Part shown: positions 49,711 to 59,687 of the stretch, piece by piece
How the letters are laid out: the number at the start of each line of letters is the position of its first letter
How positions within the stretch are numbered: position 1 is the first letter of the stretch
Origin: Blastomyces gilchristii SLH14081
Lineage: Eukaryota; Ascomycota; Eurotiomycetes; Onygenales; Ajellomycetaceae
Direction: 5' to 3'
NCBI RefSeq assembly: GCF_000003855.2
Contig: NW_003101679.1
Coordinates: 3,551,558 to 3,615,557 of the forward strand
Length of the DNA stretch: 64,000 bases
Made by a program: the position numbers and the translations under genes
Notes under the pieces: model-generated
Seen by the model: the letters and a program-made list of their open reading frames with translations, nothing else
Told to the model about the DNA's origin: nothing
The model's database searches: none

Positions 49711-52218
49711 AACACAGTAAAGAGCAGTCTCAAAATAGCAGACTTATATATGAGTCAGATTGCAGAAGAAAAAGAGATTCAGAGTTGAATTTAACTGTTT
49801 ATATCAGTTCAATTGCAGAGATCACAGAGAATAAATCATCTGAAACATTTATAAATATGTGAAATCAAGTCATCTCAACTTCTGAGAATGCTCAGAGATT
49901 AAGTGAGATTAGTTTCAATGAGTTGTTCACTGTAGTGATCTAAGCAGATGAAGAGAGACAGTATAATACATAAGACAGAATCATAAAAATGAGAAGCTGT
50001 TAAATCTAGTTACTGAATGCTGTATTATATAGAGGTTGTGTAAGAGTAGTGACTAGCAGACAAAGAAAAAGTGTAAGAAAAGAAAAGAAAATGACTCAAG
50101 AGATAATGAATTGATTATCAACTGTAAGAGTCAAATGTTATTATACACATCTCATTCATTTTCATATATCACATGTTTAATCTATTTTCAACACCACATC
50201 ATCTGAAAAACATTAAAAATAAAGAAAATCTCAAAACTCAAGATCTGTAAGAGATTTGAGAGCTGTAAGCCACTCTTATAACAACACTGTATATATCTCT
50301 GATTTCTCTATCACTCTGTGTACAACATTAATGTCATTTATCACAAGATTGACTGAAATGCTAATATAGAAATATGTACACATATGTGTAGAAAAATTGA
50401 AGAAGAGTACAGAACCTGCAGAATCAGAAGTCAGAGTAGAGAGAACAGAGATGAAAGAAACAGAGAGAGAAGAAGATACAGAACTGAATAAATAACAGCA
50501 GAAGTCATCTGAGACTGAACACTTATAATCTGATATATGCATAATCTTTCTTGCAGAGAAGAAAGAGAAAGTAAGAAAAGAAGCTTAAGAGTGAAAGAGA
50601 GTAGTCTCAGCAGTGTTATTATCTTTGATTAAAATAACCTCTAGTATTAGAGCAACTAAGAACTATTATTAGTATACATAACTGTAAAAGCAGAGATAAT
50701 AATTACTGAATAAATATCTGCTGATCTTAGAATTGTATATATAATTACAACATGCATGAGGCTTCTCAGAAAGAGAGAGAGAGACACAGAGAAATGCAGA
50801 AAGCAGAACATAGCATGTGAACAGCTTATTCTTATAATAACATCTCAGATAAGATATATAAGTCTCACACTCATAGATGTAAAAGAGTACAATATCTGTG
50901 TTCTTATTTCTAAAAACACAGATATTCTTTATCTGTATTACAAAGTCAGATGATAAATACTAGAGAATAGACTTATACAGATTGATTATTCTGAAGATAT
51001 TTATCAGAGTGAATATATCTATAATATTGAATTTAATAGTTGTAAAAAGTTTCTTGATATCTGTGAATACTATGACTTCATGTATAATAAAATTCATAAT
51101 AATTTTCTCTAAGAACAGAAAAATCAGTGTCAGAAAGAGAAGATAAAAAAAGAAAGACTTACAATCTTAACACTGTTAAAAGAGAGAGTGATTCTCTGAT
51201 ATAAATGAATAATTATCTCATCATGAATATTTAAAATAAATGTAATAATTAGTGTCTGTGACTGAGCTCTAGATAGTTATGTCATATACAGTCTTCATAC
51301 AATAAATTATTCTAGAAATTGATAAGAAGAGCAGAAGTGTACATACTGAGAAATATGATTCATTAAGTCTATACAATATCTTCTTGAAATGAGAAGAGCT
51401 AGTAATGAAAGCAGAGGCAGCAGAATCAGAGAAAGTAGAAGTAGTAAGAGCAGGAGAATCAGACACAGAGATAGATATAGAAGATTGAGAGAGAGTAGTA
51501 GAGAAAGAAACAGAGAGAATAGAGAGAAATACAGAAGATCTGATTATATATGACACAGACAATTCCTTCATTATCACATTCTTCAAGTTCTCAATCAATG
51601 ATTTAACATTGAGATTATAATTATTAGCAGATGCAGATCTGTCAATGTGTGAGAATGCTACATAAATTAAAATAAAAATATCAGTATCTGCAGTCATGTA
51701 AAATGATTAGAAAAACATAATCAGATGCTGCTGAAGAAAAGAGAGTCAGAGACATATAAGAAGATGAAGAAGATATGTCATTCATGATAGTATGTTCTGA
51801 TAATTATTAGAAGAGAAACAAGTTCTGATCATGTTTTATAATATATTACACTTACTACTAATAAACTGCCTGATATGAGCACTACAATGACACTTGTCAT
51901 GAAAATAAGAGATCATTGCCAGAAACATATACAATGTGATAGATGAACAGATAGTATTGAACAGAAGAAGAAGTAAAAATCTGAGATAAGATAATAATAT
52001 TCAATGATGATGAGAATAAAGAAGATAATTGAAGAATGAAAAAAGTTAGTGAATGAGTGATGTAATATAGTGAAAGTTTCTTTGTAAGAGTATACACAGA
52101 ATGCTAGCTGAATCAGAGATAAGCTATACTATTGTAAATGCTAGTGACATGCTAATCTGTATGAAGCTAGAGTGTATATTATAATCACATAAGTGTGACT
52201 GAATCTGATGAGAAAGAA
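49711..52218. other. Gypsy-3 region between pol and 3' LTR, function unknown
   Basis: 2.5 kb without a recognised domain. Minus-strand open segments at 50,542-50,276 (88 codons), 51,697-51,269 (142 codons, Ser/Thr-rich centre) and 52,097-51,897 (66 codons) are longer than most frames in this compartment. The plus strand of the same stretch is purine-rich and reads Arg/Glu-rich in one frame. I cannot tell which strand, if either, coded. An extra 3' region of this size is unusual for a gypsy element, though Gypsy-2 has a similar one. Confidence 0.4.
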
Positions 52219-52396
52219 TGTGATTTGAAAGAATGTACAACTGCTGAATAATAATGCAGCTGCTTCTGAACACACTTCTGAACATGCTTACAAATGTAAA
52301 GAGACTCTAGCGGCCACTAATTAATTTAGATAATGTATATAAGAAGCCGGTGTATGTCTGTAATTATATACTGACTCAAGCAATCTTTGAATTACA
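52219..52396 (+). repeat. Gypsy-3 3' LTR (178 bp)
   Basis: Gap-free match to 28,503-28,680. The inner half lost CG sites (AACTGCTGAATA for GACCGCCGGATA), while CTAGCGGCCACTAATTAATT and AAGCCGG remain in the outer half. Confidence 0.85.
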
Positions 52397-53066
52397 AATT
52401 AATTCTTAGAACAGACAAGTTCTGCAGATAGTAGATCTCTCAGTGAAATTATTCTCTATAACAGATTATAGAGAATAAGCAGATAGTTGAAATGTCTTGA
52501 GTATAATAAAGTGAGATTTGATCTGCAGAGTAATCACAGATTATATATAGTTATATAGTCAGATATTCTATTCTAATTAAAAATGTTACATATTTATACT
52601 AGTATTCTTATCAGAATTAATCTACTTATTATTAAGAATATCATTCATTTCAGATTATATTACTATAAGCAGAATCTCTTTCTTTTATATAGAATAATTT
52701 ACAGAGTTAGTAAGTATAATAGACTTCTTTATAAATCTTACTTAATCTCTGAATTTATTAAGAATCTTTATTAATACAGATATTATACTCTTTTATTAAA
52801 AATAGTTTATCAAATCTATACTAAGCTCTTTATTCTTATTTCTGTCTATCTTTATTCACTCAACTTTATGCTGAAGTCTTGTAATTTCTAGTCTTATATA
52901 AGTCTTCTTACTTACAGAGCTATTATTATTTCAGTTACTTAAACTCTCTCTCTGTATTATCTAACATCTCATTGATATCTTTAACTGAGTCTTTATATTC
53001 ATTGTTGAACTTATCAGATTATTCTTTCACAATTGTATTATTCAGCTTAAATATCTCAGAAGTCAT
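52397..53066 (-). pseudogene. Probable N-terminal gag of Copia-D
   Basis: A minus-strand ATG at 53,066 opens MTSEIFKLNNTIVKE, then a stop at an expected Trp position, then SDKFNNEYKDSVKDINEML. This resembles the copia gag start (xLxGxNYxxW). It would join the gag half at 28,502 once Gypsy-3 is removed. The match is short, so the call is tentative. Confidence 0.4.
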
Positions 53067-53267
53067 CTTTCAATTCATTATTAATATTAACAGTGATCTG
53101 TGATCTTGTGTTTACTACTCTAATATTTTCTTATTTCTTCATCTTGAAAATATGTATTCTTTTATTAAGTCAGATATTCTTTTAAATCTTAGATTAATTA
53201 TGAGTTTAATCAATTATAAAAAAAACATCTAGACACATGTAATAATATATAAAGATATAGTTAACAT

Positions 53268-53773
53268 TAGACTGACTATGTAACTATGTCTGAGATTAGA
53301 ATCAGATTTTTTAATAGTTTTATTATTAATTTAACTAATCTCATTACATGATTTTAACATTAGATAGTAGTTTTATACTGTCTCAGTAAGACTTACTGTC
53401 TACTCTTATTATATTTTTTAAATAAGATTATAATTTCTACTTCTCAATTTAAATTATTTTTATTACTTTAAATGATTTTAAATCTTATTTAAGTATTATC
53501 AAAAAGTGTTACTTTTTAAAAAATTAAAAATAGTCTAAAAAAAACCTTAAAATGTCTAAAAATAGTAACTTTATATCAATAATGAGACTAAATGAGATCA
53601 AATGAAATCACTTTCTCATTTTTTTCAAGTCATGATTTTATTTTAAGATCTGATATATAGTCACTTTACATGTTTTTTTAATAGTCAGTCTCAGCAGGAT
53701 TCATATCAAGAAATGTATGAGATCAGATCAAATGAGATCAAATGTGAAATTCATGGTCTCAGCGGCCAGTCTA
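53268..53773 (-). mobile_element. MITE copy 4, hAT-like, 506 bp, most mutated
   Basis: Inverted relative to the other copies. Terminal repeats are TAGACTGAC at the left and CGGCCAGTCTA at the right, with a near-perfect 8-bp duplication GTTAACAT / GTTGACAT (53,260-53,267 and 53,774-53,781; one G/A transition). Almost every interior GG, CC and CG is gone. The gene-rich part begins about 30-40 bp beyond it. Confidence 0.92.
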
Positions 53774-53822
53774 GTTGACATATTATTGCAGTTATTCATT
53801 GCTTGCAAAGGGCTTCATAACC

Positions 53823-53922
53823 TCTTAGAGAATAATGTTGTTGTGTTGTAATCTAACTACGCGAGTTACACTAAATAGGTTGGGGTGGCACGTGACTAGG
53901 GTAGGTGTAGTAATCACCAACA
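53823..53922 (+). repeat. LTR-like repeat copy at the edge of the ARG1 region
   Basis: TGTTGTAATCTAACTACGCG through GTAATCACCAACA repeats the unit found in inverted pair at 15,890-16,071, including about 20 bp to its left (CTTAGAGAATAATGTTGTTG). This copy keeps GGTTGGGGTGGCACGTGAC, which is mutated in 15,993-16,071. It carries short inverted ends TGTTG/CAACA. No flanking duplication was found. It lies about 250 bp upstream of the ARG1 start codon. Confidence 0.65.
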
Positions 53923-54174
53923 TTATAAGACGTTACGTGGTTGATTACGTAATAATAATAACTACGATTTACGGCTCGGCGACCGTGTCGCTGATTGAAA
54001 TGGTGGAACAACCATAATCCGGTCTTGTAATAACCCTACGTTCTTCCGGTATGGGGTTGTCTGGTGGAGTCATTTTATCGGTCACGATTTCTTTTTTCTC
54101 TTTCTCATTCCGCAACAACAACCATCCATATCCCTCAACGCCCTGAGACCGCACCGTTCCACACGCAAATAATC
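53923..54174 (+). promoter_or_regulatory. ARG1 upstream region
   Basis: A 252-bp region between the repeat and the start codon. It holds a 10-bp palindrome ATTACGTAAT (about 53,944-53,953, a bZIP-type core) and GGAGTCA (54,066-54,072), one base off the TGASTCA site bound by the general amino acid control factor (Gcn4/CPC1). A pyrimidine-rich stretch (TTTCTTTTTTCTCTTTCTC at about 54,088) precedes CA-rich leader sequence, a common start-site arrangement in filamentous fungi. Roles are inferred. Confidence 0.45.
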
Positions 54175-56225
54175 ATGCCTGCTAAAGAGAGGGTCTGTCT
54201 GGCATACTCCGGTGGCCTTGACACCAGCTGCATCCTTGCGTGGCTCATCGAGCGAGGGTATGACGTTGTCTGCTTCCTCGCAGATGTCGGCCAGGCAGAG
54301 GACTTCAAAGAAGCTGAGCGCAAGGCTCTATCGATTGGTGCGCTGAAGCTGGTTGTTTCGGATCTGAAGCGCGAGTTTGTTGAAGATCTATGCTATCGCG
54401 CCATTCAGTGCAACGTGAGTCAACAGCAGCTCATGGATCTTTGATTCTGATTTTACCCCTCTATTGGCTGGGTTTCCGTATACCAGAAGCGCATTCAGGG
54501 ACCCAAGTGATGTTAACAATGCGCATGTAGGCTATATGGGAGGACAGATATCTCCTTGGGTAAGCTACAATTTCAATCCCGGTGGTATTTCCTCTTGTTG
54601 ACCGCCCACTGACCGCTTATTTAGAACGAGTCTGTATGCGAGCCCTTTCACCTACTCCATTTAGCTCCAATGCTTATGTATATAAAGTGCTCGCCCTGTA
54701 ATTGCGCGTGCGATGATGCGCTGCGCAAAGGAGGAGGGTTGTATCGCTGTCAGTCACGGTACGCCGCATATGTAAAGTCTGATATGTTGGGCTATCTGCC
54801 AGGAAGAAGTCCCATGCTAACAATTGATGTCGTAGGTTGCACCGGCAAGGGGTAAGGATAACTGTCCCGCTACATCTTGTTTTAACGGAAGCTCATTGAG
54901 CAATAGCAACGACCAAGTCCGATTCGAGCTTGCTTTCTATGCTATCCAGGTACGCATGGCCAGGTCTTACACAACTTGCGTGGCCAGATCAGCTCACCCG
55001 ACTTTTTTCATTGTTTTACAATCACAATAGCCATCCATCCAAGTTATCGCACCGTGGCGTCTCCCTGAATTCTACAACCGATTCGCCGGCCGCAATGACC
55101 TGCTCGAATATGCTGAGCAACACAACATCCCCGTTACATCTACAAAGACTAAGCCATGGTGCGTATATTTCAATTGAACGTCTGACATTGCCCTTATTTT
55201 TTACGACATCGATGCTTACATATGTTGTGGCAACTAGGTCTATGGATGAGAAGTAAGTATTCTCACCACCCTTTCTAGCGGTATACCAACCGGTCTCTTG
55301 GCCGCCTATACTGATGTTGTCCAACGTAGCTTTGCGCACTGCTCCTACGAAGCAGGTATCCTTGAGGATGCCGACGTCACGCCCCCAGATGACATGTGGA
55401 AATTGACTGATGACCCCCGCAATGCTCCCGACGCCCCAGAGGATTTCACTCTTGCCTTCGAGAAGGGTATTCCGAGTGTGCTGACCCTTGGGGGTAAAAA
55501 GATCACGGATTCCATCGAGATCTTCACCGCACTCAACGAGCTTGGCCGCAAGCATGGTAAGCCTGCGACCTCATTGGGCAGCAAAAGCCATACAGGAAAA
55601 AGACGTGGGAACTAATGAAACAATGTCCCTAGGTATCGGACGCATTGACATCGTCGAGAACCGTTACATTGGCCTCAAATCTGTAAGCTAGTCTCATAAA
55701 AATCCATCCCACCAAGAAAATTACTAACTCTTTCTGTCCAGCGCGGCTGCTAGTAATTCACCCTTGCCCCCTCGCCCACTCGGGGAAATAATTCCTGACT
55801 AACCAAATCGCAGTGACTCTCCCGCCATGACCATCCTCCGCCTCGCCCATCTCGATCTAGAAGGACTCGTCCTAGACCGCGAAGTCCGCCTTCTCCGCGA
55901 TCAATTCGTAACTATCACCTGGTCTAAACTCCTTTACAACGGCCTCTACTTCTCCCCCGAACGGAAATTCATCGAGAAGAGCATCATAGCCAGCCAGGAC
56001 GATGTTAACGGCCAGGTCCGTCTGCGCTGCTACAAGGGCCTCACCAGCGTTCTCGGCCGCAGCTCGCAGACGAGCAAATTGTATAGCCCTGAGCAGAGCA
56101 GTATGGATTCGCTGGAGGATTTCCAGCCGACTGATACGACTGGATTCATTGCTACCCAGGCCATTCGGTTGAAGGCGTATGGCAATGCGGAGGCGGAGCA
56201 GGGGGTTGATTTAAGTAAGTCATAA
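54175..56225 (+). CDS. ARG1: Argininosuccinate synthase (12 exons, 416 aa)
   Basis: Joins citrulline and aspartate with ATP to make argininosuccinate, the penultimate step of arginine synthesis, in the cytosol. Exons: 54175-54414, 54531-54559, 54625-54633, 54688-54758, 54836-54851, 54907-54949, 55031-55158, 55238-55252, 55330-55556, 55633-55682, 55742-55752, 55814-56225. All introns are GT-AG and the sum is 1,251 nt, giving 416 codons without a stop, the normal family length. The N-terminal ATP pyrophosphatase loop AYSGGLDTS is at residues 10-18, the HGCTGKGNDQ block at 116-125 and WSMDEN at 179-184. The C-terminal part carries the usual tetramerisation region (PTDTTGFI). Five exons are only 9 to 29 nt long and code for conserved residues, so automatic models may miss them. 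The start ATG begins [11 protein letters not shown], as in fungal orthologues. The gene appears functional despite lying beside the mutated compartment. Confidence 0.96.
54416..54422 (+). promoter_or_regulatory. Perfect TGAGTCA overlapping the first ARG1 splice donor
   Basis: The intron 1 donor GTGAGTCA contains an exact match to the Gcn4/CPC1 consensus TGASTCA. The donor alone forces most of these bases, so the match may be coincidence. Confidence 0.25.
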
Positions 56226-56861
56226 GGCAACCCCTTTTTTGCCCTGTAAAAGGGTGCACAGAAGCAGTAGTACCCAGTAGTCAATCTTAAGCTGGTACTT
56301 GCATTTTATGGGATTTGGTTTGTTACGGATGATGAGGGGAAAATGGAAGGGGAATTAAAACATAGGAGGGAGTTTAAAAGGGGCTGTGGCTTCGCTTTCC
56401 TTGTGTATGTTGCACGTTGGTTTATCTATTCCGGGAAACCTTGAAGTAAACTTGACCTCCTTACCTTCAATTTTCCCGTCTAAAGTTTCAGTTTCCCCCT
56501 TCTGACGAAAGATAAAATGGGATAAAAATCAAACAGAATATATGCAACGAAAGATTAGAATAGTTTACGGGATGAACGAATGAATATGACATCACTTATT
56601 CACCAAATCAATCTAAAAAAAGATATTTAGAAGATCATTATTAGGCTCTCAGGAGCATCGATATGTACGCGTACGTATCTATGATTATAAAATGCCCGAT
56701 ATACCATCGTTAGACCAAGTCGGTTCGAGTAGACTTGAGAAACACGCCATGGCTTTACATCCACATGATGAAAGAGGGACAGGGAGAGCAAATACCGTAT
56801 GAAGTGAAGATTATACCGATTTAACTCTTTCAAGTCAAAATATAAAGCAGATAAACAAAAA
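56226..56861. other. Convergent 3' region between ARG1 and the M13 peptidase
   Basis: No gene was found. It serves as 3' untranslated and terminator space for two genes that end toward each other. A-rich stretches (about 56,505-56,535 and 56,612-56,626) could support polyadenylation; no strict signal was identified. Open frames here are short and shadow-like. Confidence 0.6.
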
Positions 56862-59687
56862 TTACCATAGGTTGCACGTCGGCTCCTTAACCGGGCAGTT
56901 GAACGCGGCTCTGAAATGGGGAGAATTCGCCACGGTTCCCTACAAGGACCACGATCGCGTGAGAAGTCAGTGCATTAGCCTCTTGTTATCTACATAGCAT
57001 AACGTGTTTGGACAATGGTGCGGATGGAAAGGTGGGTACGTGGAGATAGGGTCAACTGTTTGAGTTGTACGTTTGGCAGTTCCAACGAGGAGAATGCCAG
57101 AGGGGGGGACCCTGGGAGGGGAATGGACGTATTATATCGATGTAAACGTACCAATATCCTAGCAGATGGGGGCGAATGTTCATCCGTCTCTATCCGAATT
57201 GCTGTCCGCTCCGGCGTCGACTTCGCACACCAGAACGTGCCAAAGGACAAGAAAAAGAGTTGCTCATTTGTGTAATTGCCAAGCCCTGGGAGGGAAGGGG
57301 AAGGGGAGACAGCGTCGCGTTTTTTCCATGCACGGTAGGCGGCTTTCAAGCCCCCTGCATCCGCAATGTTTTCACCCAGGGTCTTTTCGCCCTTGACATG
57401 CAATGCCTTCCCGTCTGGGCCGGGAACGGTGAAATTGGAATATTGCTTGATGAAGCATTCAGCACGATTTGCAAATTCTTTCTCTGTCTTCTCGTCCCAC
57501 CAATTTGTTTTATTTCCATACTCGTTAAAGTTTCTGCCTTTATCGTCGAAAGCTTAATCATTCGAACGATATTAGAACAATAGGTCAATTCATCGTAATG
57601 GACAGAAGTTTCCGGGTGATTGGCCTACCATGCGTAAGCTCGTGGCCTCCCACCGCACCAAAAGCACCATAAGTAAGGTATTTAGGTACTGATGGATTAT
57701 AGAATAGTGTGTTTTGCATAATACCAGCGGGGAAAACGATCTCGTTGCCTGGTGGATCGTAGTATGCATTAACAGTTGTCATGGTCATTAGCCATTCATC
57801 CCGATCAGTTGGCTTCCCCAGCTTGGCCCATTCTCTGTTGGAGAGGAACTTTTGGACATTGACCCGATTCTGGAAAAATGCGCTCGTGATCGTGAGACCT
57901 CTATACCACTCTTTCAATGCTTCTGCGCTGCGGACATCTGGACTTTTGGTCGAATAGCCGATTTTCTGAACAATATTTTCAACTTTTTTGATTGCCACAT
58001 TTCTGACCTTCTCAGATAGCCACATGGTATCTTTAAGAGTCTCCACGAATACATCCTTGATGTCCAAAATAATTTGGTCGCCAAATTTCTTTGATTCCTC
58101 GGAAAACGCTTTTTCAATAAAAACCTTGCTTAGGATCCAGCCTAGGCCAGAATTTACGGTGGGAATGCACATCTCCCATCGCTCTGTGAAAGAGTCAGGG
58201 TCTTGGCCAGCAAGAATTCTGTTGAATCGGCGGTAAAGAGAGATAATCGGATCTTCAATATCACTAGAATACCTTTGGATCACCTTCCATTTCAGGAACG
58301 ATTCGAGGACGGGATTTGAAGTCTTAGCGAGGAGCTTGGATAGTGCTTTCACAGTATCCACCCCCAAAACCCCAATTTGCTTAGCTTTATATCCCTTAGG
58401 TGCCTTGGCAGAGATGATTCGCTGGAGGGATACTTGTGGCAAGAGAACCTGAGCATCAAAGAGTGGATATTTCTCTGAGGTATTCTCACTGGAAGCTTGT
58501 AATTCGGCGAGTTTCTTCTCGAAGTCTATGACAGAAGCCGCGTCAGAGACCCCGAAATGATCAAATAGCTGTTCCATAACTTCTTTGTACAGATTAACGA
58601 TCTTCGTGTTATTGTAATTTGTAGGGGACGGTAACCCAACGGGCGTGGTAAACGATAAATATATAATAACCGCATCGGGATTTGTTTCATCAGCCTATAG
58701 ATGTCAGATCCAGGTCAAAAAGAGAAAGCCAATGAGGAAATACGCACATCAATGTATAAACTAATAGGATAATTGACGCCTATATCAATTAGAGCGAGGA
58801 CGGTATCGGTGAAAATATTTTGGTTTCCACCGTCGAGGTTGACTCTGTCAACTAGCTTCTGTAACGGCGCTGCCCCAATCTCCTCAAGGGCTGTTTTGTT
58901 CATACAAGCATCGTAAGCTGTCTTGAGCATTATGAAATTTTCGTCATTACTCTCAGTGGGAGGAGCTTCCAAAATGTGGCGTAGAGTTGTTTGGACACGG
59001 TCGTCTACTTGCGCCAGTGTAGAAATGGAGCTTTCGTCAGATGGAATATCGTTCTCATAAAATCCACCGCAAACAAGCTCATCGAAATTCGTACATGGCT
59101 CGATGGCCTCGGGATGGGGGTGCATGTTGTAGAGAAAAGCCGATGATGCATGAATGCATTCCGGAGATAGACATAAATCTTTCTCCGGCGAATGATAGCG
59201 AGCCATCTTCGGAAAGCGTTCTATAAATCCCGAGTTAGCCCGGATGAACGAAAATCTTTTTCAAACAAACACACCATTTGCTTCAGATATGGCGGGATGC
59301 TTTTCCGAGTCAGATTTGCTCAAATTCCACCCTAAGCATGTCGCATTAGAATAATCATACAAATAAGGACGTAAGAGCAAGCTCACAACTGGCTACAAAC
59401 ACGGCGGTTTGCAGGAAGCAACAAGTCATAAAAAGAACGGCACACAGAACAGCCAGTGGGCGTCCACGTTTGGGTTTTTGGACATAATTGAGGCCCAGCT
59501 TGCCATTATCGAGCTTTTCGCTAGTCATTGTCGGAGGGTTGAAGTAGCGCTGTGGACTGTACTGTTCTGGGGAAGAGCTAGACCTGTTAATTAAGCAATT
59601 TAGCCCGAGTTATTCATATTCATATTTTGTTCAAGTAAAGAGTGTGGCTCACCGCTTCCCATCAGAGTGCATGTGCAACTCGGTCAT
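56862..59687 (-). CDS. M13 (neprilysin/ECE-like) zinc metallopeptidase, 7 exons, 768 aa
   Basis: Likely a membrane-anchored endopeptidase cleaving short peptides outside the cytosol. Exons on the minus strand: 59687-59653, 59583-59387, 59331-59275, 59220-58748, 58694-57629, 57552-57152, 56939-56862. Introns are GT-AG and phases agree, giving 768 codons. A basic cytosolic tail (KPKRGR) precedes one membrane helix at about residues 54-76 (PLAVLCAVLFMTCC...), so the topology is type II. The ectodomain starts CLSPECIHA. The substrate-binding NAYY is at 563-566, the zinc motif HELTH at 605-609 and the third zinc ligand in GENIAD (Glu670, with Asp674). The protein ends CNLW, the conserved C-terminal CxxW. 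Every catalytic residue is present. Length is typical for the family. The physiological substrate in fungi is not known from this sequence. Confidence 0.95.

Larger units (their letters stand above)
28503..52396 (+). mobile_element. Gypsy-3: Ty3/gypsy element split by two later gypsy insertions
   Basis: Two 178-bp LTRs (28,503-28,680 and 52,219-52,396) bound a composite of 23.9 kb. Removing Gypsy-2 (29,865-37,625) and Gypsy-1 (40,869-48,767) with their duplications leaves about 8.2 kb. Plus-strand order is gag (29,153-29,864, resuming at 37,631), RT (from about 38,930), RNase H, integrase zinc finger and core (40,303-40,863, resuming at 48,773), pol C-terminus to about 49,710, then a 2.5-kb region before the 3' LTR. 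The flanking duplication is only an approximate match (AATTT against AATTA). The reading frame of integrase is continuous across the Gypsy-1 insertion once that element is removed. Confidence 0.88.

Noticed and set aside
51269..51697. 142-codon minus-strand ORF as a host gene
   Set aside because: It lies inside Gypsy-3 and has skewed Ser/Thr composition expected from purine-rich DNA on the other strand; kept only as part of a finding.
54930..55555. ORFs overlapping ARG1 (plus 54,930-55,256; minus 55,555-55,022)
   Set aside because: They cross ARG1 exon and intron borders and have no coding features; the spliced ARG1 frame explains the region.
57166..57583. Plus-strand ORFs over the M13 peptidase
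   Set aside because: They are antisense to conserved exons containing GENIAD and the C-terminal domain.
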